Source: Acidobacteriota bacterium (lineage in GTDB: Bacteria; Acidobacteriota; Terriglobia; 20CM-2-55-15). Taken from it: 62,504 nt of DNA. Shown piece by piece: positions 42,369-52,070 of the stretch (its first letter is position 1; each line of letters opens with the position of its first letter). The notes beneath the pieces were generated by a model. That model worked only from the letters and a program-made list of their open reading frames with translations, was not told where the DNA came from and did not search any database. A program made the position numbers and the translations under genes. The stretch lies in the NCBI GenBank assembly GCA_003223875.1, contig QHWY01000085.1, forward strand, positions 1-62,504, read 5' to 3'.

Positions 42369-45172
42369 ATGGAGGAGGGGAGTACATTTTTCAAAAATTG
42401 TCCCGTTATCGAGGTCATGTTTTCCGCAAGCTGCTCGGGAGAGCCGGTCGCCACGACGAAGCCGCCGGCATCACCGCCTTCAGGTCCGAGATCGATCACC
42501 CAATCCGCCGATTTAATCACGTCAAGGTTGTGTTCGATGATGAGTACCGAACCTCCCGCTTCAATCAACCGTCTGAAAGCGACCAACAGCTTATTGATAT
42601 CGTCGAAGTGTAAACCGGTCGTCGGCTCATCAAAAATGAATAGCGTTTTTTCGCTGGTTTCACGAGCCAGAAACGACGCGAGCTTGATGCGCTGCGCTTC
42701 GCCGCCGGATAAGGTCGTGGCCGATTGTCCCAGGCGCAAATAACCCAAACCGACTTCGTCGAGGACCTTCAGCTTCTTCGTTATCTTTGGAACGTTTGCG
42801 AAAAAGAGTAGCGCCTCCCGCACGGTCATCTGAAGGACTTGATAGATGTTCTTACCCTTGTACAAAGTCTCGAGAACGCCGCTCTTGTATCGGGTTCCCT
42901 TACATTCTTCACAGATCAGTTCGACATCGGCCAGGAACTGCATCTCAACCGTCACCGTTCCGTCACCTTGACATACCTCGCAGCGGCCGCCTGGAATATT
43001 GAACGAGAAGCTTCCGGAATTGTAACCGCGCGCCTGTGCCTCGCGTGTGGACGCAAAAACATCGCGGATGTGGTCGAACGCCTTGATATAAGTCACGGGG
43101 TTCGATCGCGGTGTGCGCCCGATGGGACTTTGGTCCACGAGGAGGACGTCGCTGATCCACTTGATTCCGTTCTCAATCACTCCAGCTCCGGCCTCAGGAT
43201 CGCTTCCGTGCAATGCAGCTTTGACTGCCTCGAATAGGCAATCATGAACCAAAGTCGATTTGCCCGAACCCGATACCCCCGTGATGCACGTCATTAACCC
43301 TAGCGGGATTTCAACATCGATATTTTTTAGATTATGCTTCGCAGCGTTTCGCAGCTTCAGGATCTTTGGACCGGGCACCTGACGTTTTTTCGGAATCGGA
43401 ACTTTCAGTTCACCGATCAGGTATTTTCCCGTGAGAGACCCCGCACAGTTCTCGAGACCTTCAAGCGAGCCCTGGTAAACCAGATGTCCGCCATTCTCTC
43501 CCGCTCCCGGACCCAAATCCAGAATGTGGTCCGCCGCCCGCATCATTTCGGCATCGTGTTCAACGACGAGAACGGTATTTCCGATGTCACGCAGACGCTG
43601 AAGAATTTCGATGAGCCGGCGCCCATCACGCGGGTGAAGGCCGATCGAAGGCTCGTCCAGAACGTACAACGCGCCGACCAGCGATGATCCCAACGACGTC
43701 GCGAGCTGAATGCGCTGCGCTTCGCCCCCTGACAGTGTAGAGGATAGCCGGTCCAGCGTTAGATACTGCAGGCCAACATCGTTTAGGAAGCGGAGCCTCG
43801 ATTGAATTTCAAGCAGAATACGTTCGGCAATTTCGGCCTGTGTCGGCGTCAAAGTTAACTGCGAAAAAAATTCGTGACTCTCCTGGATCGTCATCTGGCA
43901 CACGTCAGCGATATTTTTGCCGTTAATGAAAATGTCGCGAGCTTCTTGCCGCAGCCTCGAACCACAGCATTCCGGACAGACGGTATATCCACGGTAGCGG
44001 CTGAGGAAAACTCGTACGTGCAGCTTGTATTTCTTTGTCTCCAGGTATTCAAAAAATTCTCGGATAGCGTTCACCACGAACGCCTGGTCTTCTGAAGACA
44101 GAAGACGGAATGGAGTGCTTGGCGAAATTCTCCGCGCGAGCAACTTCCTTCTGAATTCGTTGAAGTAAATGCGGTATCGCGGCTTCGTCCAGGGCTCAAC
44201 GGCGCCCTGATTCAGCGGTTTATTCTTGTCGGGAATGACCAAATCGAGATCGAGGTCGATGGTGTTCCCAAATCCCTGGCATCGAGGGCAAGCGCCAAAG
44301 GGGTTATTGAACGAAAAAAGTTTTGGTTCCGGGTCTTCATAACGGATCCCGCACTTCTTGCATTCGAAAGATTCCGAGAAACGATATTGCCTTTCGCGCG
44401 GCAGGGAACCGTTTCCGGAAGGCGGCTCCAACACCTGCAGAATGACTTCACCATTATTTTCACGGAAGCAGATCTCGACTGAATCGATGAGCCGCTGTCG
44501 AATGTCGGGCGCAATCTTAAGACGATCGACCAAAACATAGGCCGTCTTCTTGAAGTCCACATCCAACAATGATTCCGGCTGCGAATAGTCGAATGTCTTG
44601 CCATCCTGGTAAATCCGGCCGAAGCCCCGCCGCTTGAGATCGGTCAATAGCGCCGCGAGCTGCTCCGGCGTTTGATTTTTGGGTAAGGGATAGAGGACAT
44701 AAAAGCGAGTCTCCGCGGGCCATTGCATAACGGTGTCGGCAATCTGATCGACGGTATCCTTCTGAACCGTGGCGCCGCATTTTCTACATACCGTTACGCC
44801 GACGCGCGCAAACAGAAGACGCAAATAGTCATAGACCTCAGTGGACGTTGCGACAGTCGAACGAGGAGTACGCGCGGTATTTCTTTGGCGAATAGCAATG
44901 GCGGGAGCAATTCCGTAAACTTCGTCGATTTCGGGTTTCTCGATGCGTTCCAAGAATTGCCGGGCGTATGCCGACAGCGATTCGATGTACCGGCGCTGGC
45001 CTTCGGCATAGATTGTGTCGAACGCAAGGGAGGATTTTCCCGAGCCGCTTATCCCGGTGACGATCGTCAGGGCATTATGCGGTATTTCGAAGTCAATATT
45101 TTTGAGGTTGTGAACCCGCACTCCACGGACAACAATGCTGTCCGTCCCTGTGAGGTTTGTCGCTGTGGCCAT
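42365..45172 (-). CDS. uvrA: excinuclease ABC subunit A
   Basis: The 935 residues are a full UvrA with two ABC ATPase modules. Walker A sequences are GISGSGKSSLAFDTIYAEGQ (about 38-57) and GVSGSGKSTLVHDCL; signatures are TLSGGEAQRIQLATSL and TLSGGEAQRIKLASFL; zinc-finger cysteines lie in CKKCG and CEVCQG with CEECKG. It binds damaged DNA with UvrB. An extended -10 element lies 10 bases before the start codon, so the transcript may be nearly leaderless. It leads an operon with TPR, lipoprotein and protease genes. Confidence 0.95.
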   Translation of the reverse strand: MATATNLTGTDSIVVRGVRVHNLKNIDFEIPHNALTIVTGISGSGKSSLAFDTIYAEGQRRYIESLSAYARQFLERIEKPEIDEVYGIAPAIAIRQRNTARTPRSTVATSTEVYDYLRLLFARVGVTVCRKCGATVQKDTVDQIADTVMQWPAETRFYVLYPLPKNQTPEQLAALLTDLKRRGFGRIYQDGKTFDYSQPESLLDVDFKKTAYVLVDRLKIAPDIRQRLIDSVEICFRENNGEVILQVLEPPSGNGSLPRERQYRFSESFECKKCGIRYEDPEPKLFSFNNPFGACPRCQGFGNTIDLDLDLVIPDKNKPLNQGAVEPWTKPRYRIYFNEFRRKLLARRISPSTPFRLLSSEDQAFVVNAIREFFEYLETKKYKLHVRVFLSRYRGYTVCPECCGSRLRQEARDIFINGKNIADVCQMTIQESHEFFSQLTLTPTQAEIAERILLEIQSRLRFLNDVGLQYLTLDRLSSTLSGGEAQRIQLATSLGSSLVGALYVLDEPSIGLHPRDGRRLIEILQRLRDIGNTVLVVEHDAEMMRAADHILDLGPGAGENGGHLVYQGSLEGLENCAGSLTGKYLIGELKVPIPKKRQVPGPKILKLRNAAKHNLKNIDVEIPLGLMTCITGVSGSGKSTLVHDCLFEAVKAALHGSDPEAGAGVIENGIKWISDVLLVDQSPIGRTPRSNPVTYIKAFDHIRDVFASTREAQARGYNSGSFSFNIPGGRCEVCQGDGTVTVEMQFLADVELICEECKGTRYKSGVLETLYKGKNIYQVLQMTVREALLFFANVPKITKKLKVLDEVGLGYLRLGQSATTLSGGEAQRIKLASFLARETSEKTLFIFDEPTTGLHFDDINKLLVAFRRLIEAGGSVLIIEHNLDVIKSADWVIDLGPEGGDAGGFVVATGSPEQLAENMTSITGQFLKNVLPSSI

Positions 45173-45181
45173 AAACCAGCC

Positions 45182-45190
45182 ATTATACCA
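45182..45190 (-). promoter_or_regulatory. extended -10 element of the uvrA operon, near-leaderless
   Basis: On the minus strand TGGTATAAT (TGnTATAAT) ends 9 bases before the ATG at 45172, so transcription would start close to or on the start codon. The class A repeat abuts it upstream; a -35 box within the repeat is poor. There is no Shine-Dalgarno before the ATG. Confidence 0.45.
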
Positions 45191-45262
45191 ACTGTAGCGG
45201 CGGTCTATGGCCGCCGAGATATCGAAATTGCTGACTGTCGGCGCTTATAGAGCGCCGCTACG
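45191..45262. repeat. class A REP-like palindrome
   Basis: ACTGTAGCGGCGGTCTATGG at the left and TTATAGAGCGCCGCTACGGT at the right are imperfect inverted copies around an AT-rich centre of about 30 bases. It fills the gap between the uvrA start and the RodZ-like stop. Confidence 0.7.
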
Positions 45263-45272
45263 GTGGCCGGGC

Positions 45273-46031
45273 CTAGCCGATAAAGTCCTTCAAATTGCTG
45301 GGCGTGATTCTAAATTGCCGGACTTCGCCCCTCTGCCCAAGCTCTTTGGCTGGTATGTCATTGATTTTGAGGAGAAGCCCCCCTGCATTACCGGTGCTGA
45401 GAATAATTGAATCCTGTGCGGCAAAGTGCCGTGTCGTCCCGGGCTCGAGAATCTCGCCGGGATTCACGGTTTTCCCATCGGCATACACTTTGATCCAGGT
45501 TGTCTCCTTCACTTGGATGTCAATGCGTAGAGCTTCCGCAGGTGCCGGGGGCTCCGGTTCCGGGACGGCCGGAGCCGGTTCCGGCGCCGGTGGCGGGGAC
45601 GGGGTCGCGGACGGCGCACTCGCTGGCGGCGGCGCTGCCGGTGGACTGGCGATTTGTTTCGTGTTGGAGGACTCTCGCGTTCCCAGGTAAACGATCGCAA
45701 TCAAGAGAATCACACCAGCGATTGCGACCGGATACAAAGGCCTCCTTCTTTTCGCAGGGGGTGCGGTTGCCGTTGCCGGGGCTTCCGTCGCTTCAGGAAT
45801 ATTGACGAGCCGTTCGTAATCGGCAAGGGCCTGATCCGGGTCGAGGCCGACCTTCTCCGCATATGCGCGGATGAATCCGCGGTTGAAGATGCCTCCTGGT
45901 AACACATGGAATTCTTCAGCTTCAATGGCGAGAAGGAAACGAGCACTGATGCGAGTCTCCCCTGCAATTTGTTCTATGGAGATTCCTTTGGATTCCCGGG
46001 CTCTTTTGAAAGTGGCACCAAAGTTGGTCAT
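45273..46031 (-). CDS. RodZ-like protein: HTH, membrane segment, Pro-rich linker, DUF4115
   Basis: From the ATG at 46031 the product has 252 residues. The N-terminal HTH ([40 protein letters not shown]) resembles the RodZ cytoplasmic domain. A membrane segment follows at about 105-125 ([19 protein letters not shown]). Then there is an Ala/Pro-rich linker and a DUF4115 domain ([20 protein letters not shown]). RodZ links MreB to the cell wall machinery. A GTG at 46043 is an alternative start. It is divergent from the microcompartment gene. Confidence 0.82.
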   Translation of the reverse strand: MTNFGATFKRARESKGISIEQIAGETRISARFLLAIEAEEFHVLPGGIFNRGFIRAYAEKVGLDPDQALADYERLVNIPEATEAPATATAPPAKRRRPLYPVAIAGVILLIAIVYLGTRESSNTKQIASPPAAPPPASAPSATPSPPPAPEPAPAVPEPEPPAPAEALRIDIQVKETTWIKVYADGKTVNPGEILEPGTTRHFAAQDSIILSTGNAGGLLLKINDIPAKELGQRGEVRQFRITPSNLKDFIG

Positions 46032-46157
46032 TTCGGATGGCACGGCGCTCTTTTCTTTAGGGACTGCGGAGAATCATATGGATTACGACATTATGGGGTC
46101 AATTGCTTTTGTACAGAGTTTTTGTTACCGTACGCGCCGGGTTCCCGGCGCCGAAAT

Positions 46158-46469
46158 ATGAACGATGCATTGGGCATGGTAGAGACGCGCGGTTTCGTCG
46201 GAGCGGTTGAAGCAGCCGATGCAATGGTGAAAACCGCGAACGTTCGTCTGGTGGGGAAAGAATACCTTCTCAACGGCTCCGTGGCCGTGTTGGTTCGCGG
46301 TGATGTCGGGTCTGTGAAAGCCGCAACCGAGGCGGGTTCCACCGCGGCCCGCCGCGTCGGCGAACTCGTCAGCGTTCATGTCATTCCGCGTCCTTTTGAT
46401 GAAACAGAAAAGCTGCTAGAACATTGGTCGGGTGCTTCCGCAAAACCCGGCGACACCACCCCCGGTTAA
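46158..46469 (+). CDS. bacterial microcompartment shell protein, BMC-H type
   Basis: The 103 residues are a single BMC domain: [40 protein letters not shown] and [20 protein letters not shown], followed by the hallmark [24 protein letters not shown] hexamers tile the protein shell of metabolosomes. The pore loop, usually KIGSG in PduA/EutM-like proteins, is LLNGS here. The ATG follows CCGAAAT with no strong Shine-Dalgarno. It lies divergent to rodZ and 14 bases upstream of the aldehyde dehydrogenase gene. No second shell type (BMC-P or BMC-T) is in the window. Confidence 0.9.
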   Translation: MNDALGMVETRGFVGAVEAADAMVKTANVRLVGKEYLLNGSVAVLVRGDVGSVKAATEAGSTAARRVGELVSVHVIPRPFDETEKLLEHWSGASAKPGDTTPG

Positions 46470-46483
46470 CAATTGGCTCGCAT

Positions 46484-48190
46484 ATGGACCAGGACCTCGA
46501 ATCTATTCAAGAAGCACGGCGACTCGTCGAGGCCGCGCACGATGCGTGGTTGAAGTTTGAGGATTTCACGGAAGAGCAAGTCGAACGAATTCTTCTGGAA
46601 ATTTCGAGAGCTGGGATTGCGAATGCCGAGGCGGTTGCGCGGATCGCCGTTGACGAAACTGGTTATGGAACCGTCGAACACAAAACATTGAAGAATCTTT
46701 TCTGCGCTGACGACGTCTACCGCGCTATTCGTCCCATGAAGACCGTAGGAATTGTGAACGAAGACAAAGGAAAGAAGGTCTTCGAAGTTGCGAGTTCGAT
46801 TGGGGTGATCGCGGCGATTATTCCATCGACGAATCCCACATCGACGACAATTTATAAAGCTCTTATCGCGCTGAAGGGACGAAATACGATCGTGTTCAGC
46901 CCCCATCCTTCGGCTGTGCGTTCGATCGGCGAAACGAGCCGCATCATTGCGGAAGCGGCCGAGCGCGCGGGAGCACCGAAAAATGTCGTTACGTGCATGA
47001 AGCTTCCGACGATGGAAGGGACACAGGAATTGATGAAGCATCCATTGACGTCCCTCATCCTCGCGACCGGCGGCACGGGCCTTGTCAAAGCAGCCTACAG
47101 CGCGGGCAAGCCGGCGTTTGGAGTGGGTCCGGGAAACGTGCCTTCCTATATCGAGAAAACGGCAGACGTTGCGAAAGCGGTCCGCGACATCCTCACGGGA
47201 AAGTGTTTCGACAACGGGACATTATGCTCATCTGAACAAGCGATCATCTGTGACGAGATCATTAAAGACACCGTCCTCGATGAATTAAAGAAGCAGGGCG
47301 CGCACGTCTGCACCGCGCAGGAAAAAACCCAGCTAGAACGGACGATCCAGACTCCACGCCGCACGCTGAACACGACGATCGTCGGGAAATCGGCTGCAAA
47401 AATAGCCGAAATAGCTGGATTTACCGTGCCTTCAAACACCCGCGCATTGGTGGCGTACGCGGATGGGGTGGGGCCGGATTATCCGATCTCGATGGAAAAA
47501 CTTTCCCCGGTGCTTGCGCTTTATGTGGTGAAGGACTGGCATGACGGTTGTGCCAAGTGCATCGAGATTTTGAATTTCGGCGGCTTGGGGCACACACTCA
47601 GTGTCCACACGAAGGACGAGGAAGTTGTCCGCCAATTTGGATTGCGCAAACCGGCCTTTCGTATTTGCGTGAACACGCCTGCAGCACTCGGCGCAGTGGG
47701 CTACACGACGAATCTCTTTCCTTCCATGACTCTGGGGTGCGGGGCTGCCGGTGGCAACATCACGTCCGATAACATATCGCCCTTGCACCTCATTAACCTC
47801 AAACGCGTCGCCTACGGGGTGCGGGACGTCCCCGCAATCGCACGGCCGCCCGTGAAGACGGTAACAGCGCTCGCCGCAGCCGCCGGTGGGCGCGCCGCCA
47901 TCGAGGAAATAGTGGATCGATGGCTTGGCTCCAGAACAACTGCTCCCAGACCCGCGGCGGGGGTGCCGGCACCGGCGTCTGCTCCGCCGCTATCCTCTTA
48001 CACGCAGCTCGAACCTTCGCGGCCGCAACCCGAGAAAAGGGAACCAAAACCTGTTGGGTTCGTTTGTGAAGAGGATGTTCGCGCTGCTGTGCTGGCGAAC
48101 TCCAAGATCGTCATTGGAAAGAAGACCATCATCACCCCGTCAGCTCGCGAAATCGCGGAAGCAAACGATGTTTTTGTCCTAGATGAATAG
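46484..48190 (+). CDS. CoA-acylating aldehyde dehydrogenase (PduP/EutE-like) with C-terminal tail
   Basis: The 568 residues are longer than the roughly 460 typical of PduP/EutE. The dehydrogenase core opens TGYGTVEHKTLKNLFCADDV; the catalytic Cys is Cys248 in NGTLCSSEQAII; GPGNVPSYIEKTADVAKAVR is the cofactor-region hallmark. After about residue 480 comes an Ala/Pro linker, then a conserved-looking 40-residue tail (RAAVLANSKIVIGKKTIITP; SAREIAEANDVFVLDE). Such tails on microcompartment enzymes often direct encapsulation; this is inference. It would convert a toxic aldehyde to acyl-CoA within the shell formed by its upstream neighbour. Confidence 0.85.
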   Translation: MDQDLESIQEARRLVEAAHDAWLKFEDFTEEQVERILLEISRAGIANAEAVARIAVDETGYGTVEHKTLKNLFCADDVYRAIRPMKTVGIVNEDKGKKVFEVASSIGVIAAIIPSTNPTSTTIYKALIALKGRNTIVFSPHPSAVRSIGETSRIIAEAAERAGAPKNVVTCMKLPTMEGTQELMKHPLTSLILATGGTGLVKAAYSAGKPAFGVGPGNVPSYIEKTADVAKAVRDILTGKCFDNGTLCSSEQAIICDEIIKDTVLDELKKQGAHVCTAQEKTQLERTIQTPRRTLNTTIVGKSAAKIAEIAGFTVPSNTRALVAYADGVGPDYPISMEKLSPVLALYVVKDWHDGCAKCIEILNFGGLGHTLSVHTKDEEVVRQFGLRKPAFRICVNTPAALGAVGYTTNLFPSMTLGCGAAGGNITSDNISPLHLINLKRVAYGVRDVPAIARPPVKTVTALAAAAGGRAAIEEIVDRWLGSRTTAPRPAAGVPAPASAPPLSSYTQLEPSRPQPEKREPKPVGFVCEEDVRAAVLANSKIVIGKKTIITPSAREIAEANDVFVLDE

Positions 48191-48232
48191 CATCATGTAG
48201 AATGACGTCGGCCAGTAAAATCTCAACATCTT

Positions 48233-49057
48233 ATGAAGAGAACGCTGTTGGTGTTGGTCTTCACGATGGTGCTGCTGTCCGGTGCCTGGGCTCTTGACTG
48301 GCCGCCGGATAACGATGCGGAGTACTACTACACCCGAGTGATGTATTCGGGCGTAGGCGTGCCCGAAAGAGGAGGGCCGTTCCCAGCGCGTTATCCGCCT
48401 ATACGAAATTTCCGGTGTTCGGACCTGGAGCGGGGTGAAGGCGGCTTCGGCGGCGGATGGCGCACCGATTATCCAGCTTCGGACTGCAAGTTTATCTGGG
48501 GAGTGGAGCGGCTGACGACCATCAAAGCTTATCGTGAAGCGCCTCACCCGATGGATCTGATGGATCCGAGGATTTTTGATTTTCCCTACCTGTACATTGT
48601 CGAACCCGGCCAAATGCTGCTGAATGAAAAGGAAGCTGCCCAACTGCGCGAACATTTATTGCGCGGCGGGTTTCTGCACGTCGACGATTTTTGGGGAATC
48701 TATCAGCGTGCGAATTTCGAGCGGCAGATGGCGAAGGTCTTTCCGGACCGTAAACTCGAGCCCATTCCACTGACGCACGAGATTTTTCACACGTTCTTCG
48801 ACATCGATACCATCATGCAAATTCCGAATGTCAGCAACGGCTGCTATGGGCGTCAAACTTGGGAATCGTCATCAGATAGAGAACCGCGGATATTTGGGAT
48901 CTCGGACGACGATGGACGATTGATGGTGATCGTGACCTATAACTCAGATCTAGGAGACGCGTGGGAGCACATGGATGTGGAGTGCTATCCGGAAAAATAC
49001 TCCGGGCAGGCCTACCGCATGGGAATCAATTTCATCATCTACTCGATGACGCATTGA
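48233..49057 (+). CDS. exported DUF4159 protein
   Basis: The 274 residues have a signal peptide (MKRTLLVLVFTMVLLSGAWA). The DUF4159 hallmark is PYLYIVEPGQMLLNEKEAAQ then LREHLLRGGFLHVDDFWG. DUF4159 proteins often sit near MoxR/VWA aerotolerance-type genes, and this one lies 4 kb upstream of a MoxR-VWA pair, but the intervening genes belong to CO-dehydrogenase-like functions. A signature sequence of the aldehyde dehydrogenase type is absent. Function unknown; it could be related to glutamine amidotransferase-like folds. Confidence 0.75.
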   Translation: MKRTLLVLVFTMVLLSGAWALDWPPDNDAEYYYTRVMYSGVGVPERGGPFPARYPPIRNFRCSDLERGEGGFGGGWRTDYPASDCKFIWGVERLTTIKAYREAPHPMDLMDPRIFDFPYLYIVEPGQMLLNEKEAAQLREHLLRGGFLHVDDFWGIYQRANFERQMAKVFPDRKLEPIPLTHEIFHTFFDIDTIMQIPNVSNGCYGRQTWESSSDREPRIFGISDDDGRLMVIVTYNSDLGDAWEHMDVECYPEKYSGQAYRMGINFIIYSMTH

Positions 49058-49239
49058 AATTTGGCGCCTCGGTCCCGTGACTCTCGAAAGATTCTCGCAC
49101 GATCCAGTTTGATTCTGCCGCGGCTGGATTTATAATCCGGGCTTCTCAGGAATACTCGTCAGCGCTTCAGCTTCAGGTCTAGCTGTCCGTTGTGTCGTTC
49201 GGTGCAAGCTGCTGGGTGTTCTAGAAGGGAGACAACGCG

Positions 49240-49713
49240 GTGAAATTTCCAATCAGCGTGACGCTAAATGGCCGCCGGTATCAGCGTGAGGTCGAGCCTC
49301 GGCAGTTGCTCGTGCATTTGATCCGCGATCTGGGTGGCGTGACCGGAACCAAGATTGGCTGCGACACGAGCCAGTGCGGCGCCTGTACGGTGCTTCTGGA
49401 CGGAGTGGCAGTGAAATCATGTACGGCTCTGTCGGTGCAGGTGGATGGAGCATCGATCACAACAATCGAAGGTCTGGCCGTTGATGGCCAGTTGCATCCG
49501 TTGCAGGAGGCGTTCTGGAACAAACACGGCCTCCAATGCGGCTATTGCACCCCAGGCATGATTCTGGCCGCGCATGAACTGCTCCGGACAAATCCCCAAC
49601 CCAGTGACGAACAGATCCGCCATGGATTGGAAGGCAACATGTGCCGGTGCACCGGCTATCAAAATATTGTCCGCGCGGTCCGCGAGGCCGCTGCCATGAG
49701 GAGGAAAGGATGA
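49240..49713 (+). CDS. coxS: molybdenum hydroxylase 2Fe-2S small subunit (CoxS-like)
   Basis: The 157 residues have the plant-type ferredoxin cluster motif in [16 protein letters not shown] and a second cluster motif (CGYCTPGM, then [20 protein letters not shown]). This is the iron-sulfur subunit of the xanthine oxidase family. The start is a GTG with GGGAGA upstream. The stop overlaps the large subunit gene by 4 bases. The gene order S-L-M is that of form II (putative) CO dehydrogenases. Confidence 0.88.
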   Translation: MKFPISVTLNGRRYQREVEPRQLLVHLIRDLGGVTGTKIGCDTSQCGACTVLLDGVAVKSCTALSVQVDGASITTIEGLAVDGQLHPLQEAFWNKHGLQCGYCTPGMILAAHELLRTNPQPSDEQIRHGLEGNMCRCTGYQNIVRAVREAAAMRRKG

Positions 49714-52067
49714 GCACACGAGTATTTGGCTCCGGAATCCGGCGGCGCGAGGATCCCCGGCTTATTACCGGCGCGGCGACATACACCGACGATTACACGC
49801 TTCCCGGCATGGTGCACATGGTCCTTCTTCGCAGCCCGCATGCGCACGCACGGATCAAACGCATCGACATAAGCCGCGCCAAGGCCGCGCCGGGTGTCGT
49901 CGCTGCGTTTACCGGATCTGACATCGAAGGCGCGCTGAATCCGATGCCTTGCGCCTGGCTGGTTCCCAACTCGAATCTCAAGGTCGCGCCATATCCATGT
50001 ATCGCGAAAGATGTGGTCCGTTACGTTGGTGACATCGTGGCTGCTGTTGTTGCTGAAACTCCGTATCAGGCGGCGGACGCCCTGGATTTGATTACCGTGG
50101 ACTACCAACCGCTTCCTGCAGTGATCGACCCGGAAAAGGCGAAACAGCCTGGAGCGCCACAGATCCACTCCGGCGTCGAGAACAATGTGGCGTTCCACTG
50201 GACGGTTACAGGAGGCGACGTCGATGGCGCTTTTAAGAAAGCGGACGTAATTATTAAGGAGCGGATTGTTCAACAGCGTCTGATCCCGAATGCCATGGAA
50301 CCGCGCTCCACGCTGGCCCATTGGTCGGGCGCGTCCGGCGAACTGACACTCTGGAACACGACCCAGAACCCGCACATCGCGCGCTTCCTTTGCTCCGTGG
50401 TGACGGGTGTCCCCGAGGACAAGCTTCGTGTCATCGCGACCGAAGTTGGAGGCGGATTCGGCAGTAAGATTCCTGCGTACCCGGCGGACTTCATCACCGT
50501 ATTTTGCGCGAAGAAACTCAACAGGCCGGTGAAATGGACGGAAAGCCGCAGGGAGAACTTTCAAGGCACGACCCACGGACGCGACCATGTTCAGGATGTC
50601 GAATTGGCTGCTACCAAGGACGGCAAGGTCTTGGGCGTGAAAGCGACCTCCTATTCGGGTATGGGCGCTTACCTATCGACGGCCGCGCCCGGCATCCCGA
50701 CAATTCTCCACGGATTGATGCTGTCGGGTCCCTACGATATCGCGGCTATCAAGGAAGATGTCTATGGCATCTATTCGAATGGCACGCCCGTCGAAGCGTA
50801 TCGCGGGGCGGGCCGGCCCGAAGCAACGTTTATTCTGGAGCGCATGATCGACAAGTTAGCCGCCAAACTCCGAATGGACCCGGTCGATGTCCGCATGAAG
50901 AATTTCATTCCGAAGTTCGAAAACGGGCACACGGTGCCAACCGGCCTGTCCTACGACAGCGGCGATTACGCGGGAGCGCTCAAAAAGCTGGTGGAGCACG
51001 TCGGATACAAAGACCTGCGGCGGCAGCAAGCGGAAGACCGGAAGAAAGGCCGTTACCTCGGAGTTGGTGTCAGTACATACGTTGAAATCTGCGGGCTTGG
51101 TCCATCGCAGGTGGCGGGCGCTGTCGGTTTTCAGGGTGGCTTATGGGAGAGCGCCATAGTGCGATTCCATCCGACCGGAAAGGTGAACGTCTTTATCGGC
51201 GCAAATCCGCACGGGCAAGGCGAAGAGACAACGTTCGCTCAGATCGTGGCCGATGAAGTCGGCGTCGATGTCAACGACGTCAAGATCGTCCATGGTGACA
51301 CTCAAACGACACCGATGGGCTGGGGCACCTACGGCAGCCGAACAACAGCGGTTGGAGGCGCCGCCTTGGTCATGGCCACGCGCAAGATCAAAGAAAAAGC
51401 GAAAGTCATCGCTGCGCACCTGCTTGAAGCGGCCGTCGAAGACATGGATTACAAAGACGGTAAATTCTTCGTCAAAGGCTCGCCGGACAAAGCCAAAACG
51501 ATTCAGGACATCGCGCTGATGGCGAACGTTGCCTGGAATATGCCCGCTGGCGTCGAGGCCGGCTTGGAAGCGTCGTCGTTTTACGATCCGCCCAACTTCA
51601 CGTATCCGTTCGGCGCGCACCTGGCCGTGGTGGAATTAGATCCGGAAACAGGTCAGATTGATGTCCGCCGTTACGTGGCTGTCGATGACTGCGGTCCTCA
51701 GATCAATCCTGTCATCGTTGAGGGCCAGGTCCACGGAGGCGTCGTCCAGGGAATCGGCCAGGCGCTGTGGGAGGGCGCCGTCTACGATGAAAACGGGCAG
51801 TTGCTCACGGGATCAATGCTGGATTACGCGTTGCCAAGAGCCGATCGACTGCCCGACATGGAAGTGTTATCGACCGTCACACCGTCGCCGCATCATCCGA
51901 TCGGCGTGAAAGGAATTGGCGAGGCGGGAACAATCGCGTCAACGGCGGCAGTCTACAACGCGGTGATCGATGCGTTGAGTCCGTTCGGCGTCGAAACCAT
52001 CCGCATGCCCGTAACGCCCGAACGGGCTTTTAATGCGATTCAAGAAGCTAAGGCCGGAAGGAGATAA
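49710..52067 (+). CDS. coxL: molybdenum hydroxylase large subunit (CoxL-like, form II)
   Basis: From the ATG at 49710 the product has 785 residues. The molybdopterin-binding large subunit plan is complete: [44 protein letters not shown], and the C-terminal [20 protein letters not shown]. The active-site loop is AYRGAGR (residues 363-369), the form II signature; genuine aerobic CO dehydrogenases (form I) have AYXCSFR instead. CO oxidation is therefore not certain; another aldehyde or N-heterocycle could be the substrate. The Moco Glu lies in the GIGEAGT loop. Confidence 0.88.
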   Translation: MSTRVFGSGIRRREDPRLITGAATYTDDYTLPGMVHMVLLRSPHAHARIKRIDISRAKAAPGVVAAFTGSDIEGALNPMPCAWLVPNSNLKVAPYPCIAKDVVRYVGDIVAAVVAETPYQAADALDLITVDYQPLPAVIDPEKAKQPGAPQIHSGVENNVAFHWTVTGGDVDGAFKKADVIIKERIVQQRLIPNAMEPRSTLAHWSGASGELTLWNTTQNPHIARFLCSVVTGVPEDKLRVIATEVGGGFGSKIPAYPADFITVFCAKKLNRPVKWTESRRENFQGTTHGRDHVQDVELAATKDGKVLGVKATSYSGMGAYLSTAAPGIPTILHGLMLSGPYDIAAIKEDVYGIYSNGTPVEAYRGAGRPEATFILERMIDKLAAKLRMDPVDVRMKNFIPKFENGHTVPTGLSYDSGDYAGALKKLVEHVGYKDLRRQQAEDRKKGRYLGVGVSTYVEICGLGPSQVAGAVGFQGGLWESAIVRFHPTGKVNVFIGANPHGQGEETTFAQIVADEVGVDVNDVKIVHGDTQTTPMGWGTYGSRTTAVGGAALVMATRKIKEKAKVIAAHLLEAAVEDMDYKDGKFFVKGSPDKAKTIQDIALMANVAWNMPAGVEAGLEASSFYDPPNFTYPFGAHLAVVELDPETGQIDVRRYVAVDDCGPQINPVIVEGQVHGGVVQGIGQALWEGAVYDENGQLLTGSMLDYALPRADRLPDMEVLSTVTPSPHHPIGVKGIGEAGTIASTAAVYNAVIDALSPFGVETIRMPVTPERAFNAIQEAKAGRR

Positions 52068-52070
52068 ATC

